Shown here piece by piece: positions 36,041-48,100 of a stretch of DNA of 60,000 nt. A model generated the notes under the pieces. That model was not told the origin of the DNA. It searched no databases and worked only from the letters and a program-made list of their open reading frames with translations. The translations under genes and the position numbers were made by a program. This DNA comes from Apostichopus japonicus (taxonomy: Eukaryota > Echinodermata > Holothuroidea > Aspidochirotida > Stichopodidae). Positions within the stretch are counted from its first letter, which is position 1. The number at the start of each line of letters is the position of its first letter. The stretch lies in the NCBI RefSeq assembly GCF_037975245.1, contig NC_092581.1:4444001-4504000 (forward strand), given 5' to 3'.

Positions 36041-36050
36041 TATATAGGAC
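36041..36050 (+). promoter_or_regulatory. Candidate TATA box of SRRM1
   Basis: TATATAGGAC lies 114 bp upstream of the SRRM1 ATG, a spacing that would leave a short 5' UTR. Position and sequence only; no initiator could be confirmed. Confidence 0.35.
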
Positions 36051-36154
36051 TAGTACTTACAGTGAACCACGCGACTGATATTAGCTGTTTTGTTTTGCCG
36101 CGGGTTGTTTCATTTCATCAATTTTTCGTATGCTAGAGTCATAACTGCCTAATC

Positions 36155-39100
36155 ATGTCCGATGCTGGATTCTTTAGAGTATGTTTGAATGATTTTACTT
36201 AGCATTTAGGCCTATGTAAACACATGCTTCAATTCGACCTAGGCCTAGACTTTAGTCTGCAAATAACATGCTAGCCTAACCCTTCAATATAACTGTAAGC
36301 TATAGCCTAGGCAGCCTAGGCTAGGCGTAATGCACATTGGAAACTTACATTTCTGTGCAGTAAGAAATTTCAGCTTTTTCCACCAAAAGAGAGTGATGAA
36401 CAATGTAAAGCATGCCGCAGAATCATTAATATGCAGCTACGTCTATTTTTTCTCAAACAATTGCAAAGAACATCGGCAAAAATAACCTACTAAAGAACGA
36501 GTACAAGTTCAAAGACTGCATTGCTTCTGTAACAGTTTGAGTTTGAAAGTGTAACGTCAGGAATTTATGGCAGGAGTTCAGTTGTACTAGGCATATACTA
36601 GCTAGCTGTACACAAGTGAGCCTATTCAGTGCCTCACTGCAAGTTTGAGCTGCTACTGGATTAATGACTTTGTACATTTTCCTAACAGGCTAACTTATTC
36701 TAGTCTTTTTAACGTGCAAAATGATGATCGAAAGATATTCATCGATTCTCCACTACACTGCCTTAATCAAAGTGATCTTTTACACAATGAAAACCTAAGG
36801 TTGACAAAGCATCCATTTGCCAATAGGAACCCCTGGTAAATGCATCTACCTTCCCATAGCAGCCCCCCCCCCCCCTGCATGGTAAATTATAATGAACAAT
36901 GGTGTACTACAGTATAGTCAGTATTGCGAAGTTCGGCATACTGCGAAAGTTCGGACACCCTAAGAAATACACGATTTCACCATGAAAATCTACAGGAAGA
37001 GTCAAATTTCACGAAAAAGTACGAACCTACAGTTATTTTCTCTCCAAAATGACCCGTGTGCAAGAAATTACTTACATATTTGTCAATAAAATGACGAAGA
37101 TCTATGAAGTCTGTTATAATTACTGAAAAAGCAACTGCGCCACCAATTTTGTCACCAGCGCCACACTGTGGGTTGCGTGTCCGAACTTCGCAATACTCTA
37201 GCAAGAAATACCAGTTCCACAATCACGAAGAATCTTCTTGGAAAACAACGTGAAAACAGTTTGCAGGAAAGAAAGTTTGGCCGTGTATCGTACTATAACA
37301 AAATTCTCCCACCATATGAAGTATATTTTCAAATGATTTATACCAGAAGATTTAGTTTTGGGGTGTTTTAAGTCTTAAGTGGCCGAACTTCGAAGTCACC
37401 ATCCTACTACTACTAGTAATCAACTCATGTATACCGTAATGATCTGCAGTCAGGGAATTTACCTTGGCTTTTTGGCGCTTCAGGAGATCTCCATTCGGCC
37501 TTGAAGGTGTTGCAAATAGCGTAGGCCTACTGCCATTACTGGCCTTTGCCAGTCATAGGAATATGAAAAATTCATAAGCATTCATTTTGGACAAAAAAGA
37601 ACTCCAGCTGAGTTAGACATAGTTACTAAATAATATCTTGAAGAAGATTTTAACCTAGCTTTGCAAAGAAATAAACTAACTTCATTTTTATGAAGAAAAT
37701 TGAGAGACTAGCTAGTAGTGAATTTTAAGGGATATACTACATAGAGTAAGCCTGTCTGAACATGTGATCGCTGTAGCAAAAAAAGCACTGATGTACTCCC
37801 TGCAGTGTATAATGTGACAAGTTTAAGTAAAGCGATATACCTGTATATTGTTACACAACTAAAGGATTTTCATACGATTTCACCTTTACAGGGCACCAGT
37901 GCTGATCAGGACAACAGATTTGCCAACAAACAGAAGAAGTTGCTGAAAACTTTAAAGTTTGCTCCAGTGTTAGAGAAAAAGGTATAATGCCCTCATTTTG
38001 ATGCTAATCCAGGGATGTGCTGGCGGCTGTTCCCCGCAGTTTTGACTGGCGCCCAGCACAAAGAATGTTTTAAACATTTTCGCCCGGCACTTTTTTTGAT
38101 GATTAACTTTACAAATTTTGTCATTACCAAAACATGGGTGAATACTTGGCACAGAAGTGAGCGCCAAAATAGGAGAACGATAGCACCATTTGCCATCTAA
38201 TAATACTTCATTTGTAAAAATCTTCCAATGAGGTGGAGACACCCCCACCACTGAGACACCTCACCATGGAATTAGATCACACTGCGGCACAAATCCCCTC
38301 GGCACTCAATTACTTCCTGAGCACATTCCTGCTAATCCTAATCTTACTGCTTGAGGAAACATGCATGTACAAAGTTTTGTCTCAGGCTACTAGCTTTTCA
38401 GGAAAGGACACCAATATTCTAATCCATTTATCCTTGCACGTATATAGTGTCTGACGTTGCGATCCTACTAGGAGATTCTTCAATGATGAAACTTCTGGCG
38501 CTTTGACTTTTTCTAAGTATGAAATGTTCTCTCATGTGAAACATATGGCAAGGAAATCTTGCATTTAACCTATATTGGCTTTCCGGTTTAATGCTATGTG
38601 TTGTTTTGCTTTCCCAAATTTGCAGGTGTTTATGAGTAAAGTCAATCTGGATATTTTGAAGCCATGGATCACAAAGAGGATCACTGAACTGTTGGGAATG
38701 GAAGATGATGTACTCATTGAGTTCATCTTCAACCAATTAGAAGAAGAGGTTGGTAACACAGTCATGAATATTCATTAATGCCATGGTTTAAGTGAAACGC
38801 AGTAACGTTTTGTGATCAGGGAGAGAATACCTCGAAAAGTAAGTCTTGTCTGTACTTTGGCCGTGCAGACAACTTTGATATTGGTTTGGAGAACTGCATT
38901 TTGCAAAGATTGCAAAGATTTTACTCTGTTACATTGTTAGACCTATCGAATGCTACTGTTCAACAGCACCATCGTAAAAAATATGTTAGAGAGACTGATT
39001 TCTTAACAAAATGGCTTATTTTATGAGCATTTCATAGTAGTTGAAAATTTAATTGGGTAGTTGATAGCTCTGAATGAATGAAAAGACAAGTCAAATTTGT

Positions 39101-42100
39101 GGCTTTATAATGTACAACTCTGTTTATGAGACAATCACAGCTAGAAAAATTATTGATAAATAGTTGATAGCATTATTGAAAAAGGTGAGTTATTTGGGAA
39201 CACATTCAAGTAAGTTTTCTCTTAGGTAAGGTAAGACAAATTGACCCAGAACGCATATAGATGTCTTTAAGTGTCGTTCAATGGCCCAAGAAGACAGACC
39301 ACTAAAGATCCCTCAAGACGAAAAGCTGTGAGCAAACTTCATATCTACTTGAAAAGCCTGTTTGTAGACAGCAGGGTCTCCTTCAAAAGGCAAGCCATTG
39401 AAGGCTAAGAGGTTCATGGCTCTTTGAACGCCTGACTCACCAAAATTTAACAAAAGGGTTTAGCATACATTTTGCAGTAGATACAGTACAAATTGTTGAG
39501 CTTAATAAAGGTAGCCGATATGATATCTTCATTAATTGTTTGCTTCAAAGTGAACTGTAAGACCTGTTTTGGTCCTGAAAATAGTCTGGAATTTTTTAGT
39601 TTTTGCTTAAACGTATGGGAACCATGCCATTAGTGTAATGTGAGATAAGCCAGGCCGCACTAGTGTTCGTAAAAGACATAGTGTGGCAAATAAAACGTAA
39701 TATTTGACAAATGTGTTTTTTCAAGTTCTGTTTAAGTTTAAGGTCACATGATTATAAAAAGTGAGAAGAAAGGTAAGTGAGATGATTATTAATCATCTTG
39801 ATCAAAAATTTGTTACGGAAAATGAGAACAACTCCAGAAGGGTCAATCAGTTAATGGCAAATACAGATTGGTTTCCAGGTACAAAGTTTGTACATATCTT
39901 GTAATAGGTTAGGCATGATATACGTGGGCTAAAGGAAGGAATACCATTTGCTTCCACACACACCCACCCTCTTCCAGTCCCCTACTTACCTACAGTACAG
40001 TAGAAGGCTACAGTTGAGATGGGATGATGATTGGTAATAGTTGTTGATAGCCTGCTGTGAAAAGATTGAAGCTACTTACCTAAGTTACTGCTAACCTTAA
40101 AAATGATACTTGCTGATGGTTGTACCTGGTAAAAACAGATACGAGATCTACTTGTTTAAACATGATACCTCTTCATGATAACAACTATAAAGAAAGCTAG
40201 CTAGCCTGCTGAGAAAAGATATAAGTTGAGTTAAGGTATTGGTCACATTAGATTGATACTTGTTCGTGATTGCTACAGCCATATAGACGGTAAGTCTGGC
40301 CAGTGAGGAAAGCTAAAAGCTACGTATATGGCAAGCCACATGTGCAATATTTTGATAAACCTAGTTTATCGCAGTTAAACTCTGTTTTTCGATCGATAAC
40401 CTGAGTTTATCAATAGATATCCTGAGTTTATGGATAAACTCAGTTAATTGATCGAAAAACAGAGTTAACGGCGATAAACTGAGTTTATCAAAAAACACAG
40501 TTTATCGATAAACTTAGTTTACCGAGCGAAAAACATAGTTCCCATTTGATAAACTTGGTTTATCGTCGATAATCTTAGTTTATCGAGGTAACCCTGCTTT
40601 TCGCTTGATAAACTGAGTTTATCGATCAAAAAACAGAGTTTAACGACGATAAACTTGGTTTATCAAATTATTGCACATGTATGGCTTGCCATATACGTAG
40701 GTTAATAACTGCTTACCTTAAAATGATACTTGCTGATGATTGCTACAGCCATATAGACAATAAGTCAGGCCAGTGAGGAAAGCTTTAAGCATTGTAGGTA
40801 AGTAACTGCTTACCTTAAAATGATGATTGGTGAAGCCATATAGACGGTAAGTCTGGAGAGTGAGGAAAGTTTTAAGCTATGTAGGTAATAACTGCTTACC
40901 TTAAAATGATACTTTCTGATGATTGCTGAAGCCATATTGACAGTTAGTCTGGCCAGTAAGAAAACACTTTTAAGTGTTGCTTCCATTACAATGCTTGCAA
41001 CTATGATGTTTAGAGAGAGAAAGAGCTTGTTTGCTTTCTGATAAGAAAAGAATTAAAGGTAAGAACATTAAAGGTCAACCAATTGTTATTAATTGGAACT
41101 ATAAGTACAAATTACTATAGATAGTTTTGTCTTGTATGTAAATATAGAAATAAAAGTTAGGCTCATCTAACGTTGTGGAGGCTAGTGTGTGTGCAAGCTT
41201 GAAGCTGTATGGAAAGCTGATATGAAAGTTGGCTGCTATGTTACGTTTACTTCCTAGCTACAACTTACTCGTTTAGTCTAATGGTTGGAATTTGCTTAGA
41301 GTACATGCAGTTTGATAGTAAGACTGACCAGTATTTTGCGAACAGTAAGTCACTGAAAAGTGCTTAAATTCTATTGGTAGATATTTTGCCTGGTAAGTAA
41401 CCAAAGATTGATCTCAGTTTATTACTCTCCCTGATCACAATCCTTAGAGTTATATTATCTGCAAGCTTCATGAACGTAGTTAATATAACCTTAAAATCAG
41501 AATTAATTAGAAACGGCGATTGAGACCGTTTCTCTTTCCCAGAATCCCGTCTGTACTCGAGTCAAAATATCTGCACAGATTTGTGCAGAAGTTGAGCAGA
41601 AAAATGTAACCAAAGCTTAGCAAATTGTGATTGTTTATGTCAGCAGACGATCATGTGATGTAAAATGAAGCCTTCAGATGTATAATGAAATTTTTATATT
41701 GGATATTACTACGACTTCGATGAATCAGAGCTCATTTACCTTCCTATGTTTTTCTCCCCACTTACAAATGTTATGAATGACATGCTATGCCCACATTCCA
41801 TGTTCATTTTCATGTTATTGTTGTTTATGTTCTATTTGCCATACATTTTGTAAAATTGCATAATTGTAAGGTGCTAACTGTACTATGCAGGAACTATGTG
41901 CAGGAATCGATGGCTGCTCTCTCTTGTGCGAGATCATTGATCATTTGGAGACTGCATCCGTCCCTGTAACTCTCTGCACATACTGTATAGCCTCGTTTAC
42001 TCTATCGAGGAAGGTCTAACCCTGCTGTCATGATCTCCCTGTTAGGGAGGGATGATCCTGACCCAGGAGGAGATCAAGATTGTAAGGGGAGGGGGTAGGG

Positions 42101-45100
42101 GGGTTGTGGGCACACTGGAATACTATGTAGAGTATAACTAGCTAATGCTGGTTATTACACGATTGCAGAATGCTCTTCCATGCGACGTTGATCAACTGTC
42201 AAATGTAGACTTGTCCCGAGTCACTTTTATTAATACCTCCCTGAGACAAAGTAAGATCTTGTCATCCTGATTCCCCTGGCTGGTGTTCTCAATTTAGGTG
42301 AATAGGAACTAAAATGTCATGCTGTAAGTTTTATATGTTCAAGGTAATCACAGTTACAGTAAAAGAGGTCACAAATATACATGGTAGAGTAGTCACTGTA
42401 TAGTGCTGTTTTAATAATACTGTATATATGTCATTACACAGTAATTCTGTCAAACTAACTAACTACAGTATGATGGTTAACTTAACTATAGTTTAGTTTA
42501 GTCTAGTCTAGTTTAGTAGAAAAAAAGGATCAGGAGGGACACTCAAGTCTCCATCAAGGACCCTATAGGAGAGAAAAAAAACTGAAGACACAAACACTCA
42601 GACCCGATTACAATGCTCAGAGTGCTTACAATGCTTATAGTGCTTAAATATTTTTTGGCCAAGTGATGCCAGATTAATCTTTCCCGATAGGAGTGAATTT
42701 TGGGAATAATTTGGCCGGTATTGCATCGCAAAACGCTAATCCCAAAAGGTCAAGTTGCTACTGAATGTACAAGTGTAGAGGTGTTTAGAAGTTGTTTTTT
42801 TCCACAGGAACGATAGTTATTGGATGAGAGACGAAATTAAGAGCCATCCAAAGAAAGAATTGGTAACACAAAATTTGGAAGCCAAACTATTCGTTGGATG
42901 TGATGCATGTGTCTTAAAGAGTAACCGCATGCATATTATTTACACGGTACACAGTATACATCATTAGTGACAAAGGGACCAGCAAACATTGGATGTCTAG
43001 AAAATATTAAACCCTATTTATTGTCCAAGAAGAGTTCAAATTCATTCATATGTTTAATTTCAAAGTAGTGTTCTTTTAAATATTAAAATCATTGCTTATC
43101 TCGAAATTGTTTATAATCCCAACATGCCATTCCAGAATTGCATTTAGGTAAATGGTGTTGATAGATGGGGCTGGGGAGGGGGGTGGGGGAACTCCCTCTC
43201 TCTCTTTTTTGTTCATTTTTTATAAGAATTTAATTGTAATTAATTTTTAAGAATAAGTTTGTTTCTTTCTTTGTGTTCGTTAATGTTGTTGTACTTGTCT
43301 TTATCTGAATTAACGTTTGCGATTATGTTAAAATGTTGTGTAAGATATTTAACTTTTAAATTATTACACTTGTGTCAAAGGTCATGTACTTAGATAGCTA
43401 TATGACAGCTTAATTCTCTTGTATTCTTTCGTAGCATTTTAGGAGAAAATCTCTGTCAAAAAGAAAAGGAATTGTTATTTCAGATATATACATACACTTA
43501 TAATATATGCAGTTAGAAGTTCCAGTCTGTGAGGAATTCAAACTTTGATTAAGAAGGTTTTTTTGAAAGTTGTTGACTGTTTAGACTTACACCCCCATTT
43601 CATCTTCCATGTTTTAGATAATTTATTTAAAACTCTTCACTTGAAAGAAAGAAAATACCAGATGACTACATACAGTACAGTAGGTGGCGGCCGGAGTGGT
43701 CTTTCAGAGGCAGGACCGTCCCCAATCTTTATTGTCATGCCGAGCAGCAGGAAGTCAGGTTTGGTGCCCGTTTTATAGGAAAGCATTACGTTACAATCAC
43801 TTGAGATGTTGCCCGAACTATGTACAAGGAAGAGTGTAATGAATATGCATACAGTACAGAGATGATCTGATGAATATGCATACAGTACAGAGATGATCTG
43901 ATATAGTGTAGTATCTTCACTGCTGCCTATTTTAAGGCCACTCACTATCCCTCAGGTTTGGAAAAATTACCATATTTTCATTGTTTTCAAATGACGTAGA
44001 GTATCTTGCAAGCTCCCAAAATTTTGCATGCCACAAAGATGAGCCTTTATGGATGAGCTTGAGGTGACCAGATAGTGACAATTTTTTCTGCCAAAATTTG
44101 GCTATCTGCCGTGTTTCATTTGACACGCAAAAAAAAAAAATGAGTTAACATTAAAATTGAGTTCACATGATAACATTGACTGCTTTCTCTGGAATGTTTT
44201 GAGGGATAAATAATAGAACGTGTGATTTTTATGAAAAAGGCTCGTCCTGCCAAAGTTTCATAAAAATGTCTCTTGTTAGTATGACAGTAAGTTAACAGAG
44301 TCAGTGGAGTATTACAGGTATTAAAGGCAAAGCTCTGTGAACATCTTTTAGAAACTTTGGGTTTTGAGCAGTGTTTGTAACAAGTTATGACTCCGGTAAC
44401 TGAAATTTCAACAATTTTCTTTTAAATTTTTGTTTAAAATTGTGTTTGTGAAATTCTTTCCCCATAGAGGTAATACAGTGACTCAAGTCTGGAAAATGGA
44501 GACCTTACTAATGACTTGACTTGACCGAATAATTAATTAATTAATATATTAAATAATTAATTAATAATAATTTATTGACTGGTCACAACTCTGGGTTTTG
44601 GGGTTCATCCAAGGTGATATCTAGAGCTGATCAGGGTTTAATTGGTATGGGTGGTTGGAGGGCAAGAGGTGTTAACCCCACACCCCCCCTCTCGATAAGG
44701 TAAGTAATGAGTGGATAAAATCTAGAGTAATTAAGTGATACAAGGAAGGAAGGAAGGTGAAGTCCTTAAAGGTAAGTCTTCTGTTAGGAGAAGCACTGGA
44801 CTGACATTTGACTCACAAAGCTCGGATGAGGAACATAAACAGGTCGATTATTCGTCCATTCTCTGGTTTCACTTCTTTGTAAAAGTGTGTCTGCTAAGTT
44901 TATTTGCATTTGTAATAAAGAAGAGTTAAGTGGTCAGTGTTTATGGTCATATGTTGCTTAGTAATGGTACAGGGATGATCAGTGCTTGAAAGCACTGGAC
45001 GTTTCCTCAACTTAACCGACAAAGATAATGTCTGTGAGATATTTAAGTGGAAAATATGTTCATGTTGCGAGGGTTTATCATTTCTTCCTTAGTGGACGAT

Positions 45101-48100
45101 ACGGAAACCTGGCTGAAATATATCTGGTTGAGTTAACTTGTTCACCAAATTAAGCACACATGTTTTAGTAGATTTCTTGGTTTATAATGATAATAGAAAC
45201 CTTTGCATTCATGATAGCGTGTGTGTGCGTTTGTGAGCCCATCTTGTAAACACTACAGCTGAAGAAAGGGAAGGTCCAACCAATTTCGTATTTGGTGTGT
45301 AGAAGCACCACATTGAGTACAAGAAGTCTATTGTTTTTTTGTAGAGGTCAAAGGTCATTTGGGGTCACTAGTGGTCAAAGTGTGAAAACCTTGTAAACAC
45401 GATATCTTAAAGAAGGGAAGCTTGGGTAGACCTCATATTTGGTGTGTAGAAGAACCACATTGAGACCAAGAAGCCTATTGTTTTTGGTGGAGGTCAGAGG
45501 TCAAACTGAAAACCTTGTAAATATGATATTGCAAGAAAGGAACCTTGTACAGATCTCATATTTGGTTTGTACATGTACCATATCAAATTTAAGGAGCCTA
45601 TTATTGCTTTTGGTGGAGGTCAAAGGTCATTTGAAGTCCCCTCTTACCTGTCTCTCTACACTAACGCACCTTCCTAAACAATGGAGACTTGGACAGATCG
45701 CATATTTGGTATGTAATTGTACCACATTGAGTACAAGAAGCCTAATGTTGGCGGAGGTCAATGGTCGTTTGAGTTCACCAGGGGTCAAATTGTGATAACC
45801 ATGTTTTACACAATATTACAACAAGGACAGATGTCATATTTAGTATGTTGATGTATCTATCACATTTAGTACAAGAAGCCTGTTGTTGAGGTTAATGGTC
45901 ATTTCAGGACAACCTGTGTCATTGTGAATTTATTGTTTGTCACATCACACTGCTTTTCACTGTACTACGAAGATCAAGTATGTTGTACACCCTCACAATA
46001 CATTACGTCAGATTTCATTCAAGAAAACAGCTCATGTTACATCATCGAAACTACAATGCACATTGGCATTCTGGCTATATTATATATGGAAGTCCACATG
46101 TTGGCAGGGGTTGAGGGGGGGGGTTGTTAAGAAGAGGGGGAGAAACAATCTGCCAAAGTCAACTGCTTCCATATAATTTACACGGTAAAAATAAGACCAG
46201 GAAATATCACATGAACTACCAAAGCAAAATATCTTTCAACAGATGTTGTGGGAGGGATTTGGCATTTCCTTGTAACATCGGTTTTTCTTTTTTCTACTTT
46301 AATGACATTTGTATTGTTATTGTGGTTTTATTCTTAAAAGAGGAGTGAATACTTGAAAGTTGAATTGTGCTGCTTACCTAAACTTTTGGTTGTCATGATA
46401 TTTTCACAAAGACTAGTTTGTCAGTCTCCTTGCATTAACTACAGGTTGAAAATCTAATGATGAGGTCTGTCGGAGAGACGTCAGAGAGGGGATGGTCAGA
46501 AGGAGTTCAATGATAATGAATTCCTCTCGGCTCACCCCCTCCCCCACATATTTATTCATATATAGAAAACAGGTGTACTTCTGAGCACTGCTCCCTCTTG
46601 TTTTTCTGTTTTTGAGGGACGACATGCTCATGATGCTATTGGAAATCATTCGCCTTGCCGGCACATAGACTTGCACATGTAGTAAGATGGTAAGATGATA
46701 ATAAGAAAACCAAGGTCAGGTGTGTGTTATTGCACACCTCCCCAAAAAGTTTTTGAAGAATTTTTTCCGACCCGGTTTTACGGTAAGGTAGATCTGATCA
46801 ACAGACACGATCTTTGTCTCGAAATTATAATTTACGGTTTGAAATAGTACTAATATGTGGTTGATGTGAGAATATTTGTTCCCACGAGGTGTGTCCGTTC
46901 GTCATTGCTTATATTCTGCTAAACGCTTGTTCTCTACAGCATCCCGATCCCAAGACGATGCAGATCAATCTCACCGGTTTCCTGAACTCGAAGAACGCCC
47001 TCAACTTTATGACTGAACTATGGGAACTACTGACAAGTGCTCAAGAAAATATCGCCGGAATCCCAGCTGCGTTTCTGGAGACGAAGAAGGAGGAGATCAG
47101 GAAACGACAGGTACTTCAGATACTGATTTCAAAGTGATGGGGGGTGGGGGAGCAGGGAGGGGGTAATGGGGGTTGGGGAGCAGGGAGGGGGTGATTGGGG
47201 GCGGGGAGCAGGGAGGGGGTGATGGGGAGCATGGAGAGGTGATAGAAGGGAGGGGTGATAGAAGGGAGGGGGTGGGAAAAGGGAGGGGTGGGGGAAGAGG
47301 TGAGTTGAGTGGGTGGAGATGTGAAATATAGTGGAATGGGAGGTCATGAGGGCATATATTTTAGACTTGGTTGGTGGCAGAAGTGGGATATGATGTTACA
47401 TGCTTAGGGGGCACATTCGTCGAACAATAAATGTACCAAACTAAAATAAAACTGTTAGCAAACTTCTTATCCACTAGAGAGCCTGTGTAAGAGAATGTGT
47501 AAAAGTAAGTTGGCCTGATGTTTAGAAGTGCACTGTTCAGGAGCAAAGATGGTTATTTTTGGAGTCCTTTTTTGACCTATTTTCTTTTCTGGTATTTTTT
47601 TTAGCAAGAGCAGGAGTTGATTCAAGCCAAGCTAAAGGAAGCAGAAGAGAAGAAGGAAGAAGAGGAAAAGGAGAAGAACGGTGAAGTAGGGACGAAGACG
47701 GAGGACGGGAAAGAGGTCGACGAGAAGGGAGACTCTGAATCTGCAGAGTGAGTCGTCATAGCGATAATAATATTACCTAGCAACAGCTTCTTAGCATCAT
47801 TATTAGGTTGTAATCGTCATGGCAATAAAACAAATCACAGAACTGCTATTTAGTTGTTAGTTTATAAGAGCCACCAGGGCTTGCATTTGCCAGAAATATT
47901 CCCTTGAAAGTAAAATGTATATAGAGGTCAGCAAACCCAAACACTAGGAAGTTAAAAATTGATGTCTTGTTCACAGTCAAGTTTATAGTTTATTAAAGTT
48001 TCTAGTTTAATTAAAAATCCAGTATAAATACATGAAAGTACATATTTATAAATAGGATATGGATATATAGTTGATGGATATGGATAGGCAAAGACTTCTT

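Noticed and set aside
45439-45795. 118-residue open frame with repeated Leu-rich segments
   Set aside because: The repetition follows the ~140-bp AGGTCA repeat units of a mobile element, and no family similarity was recognised.
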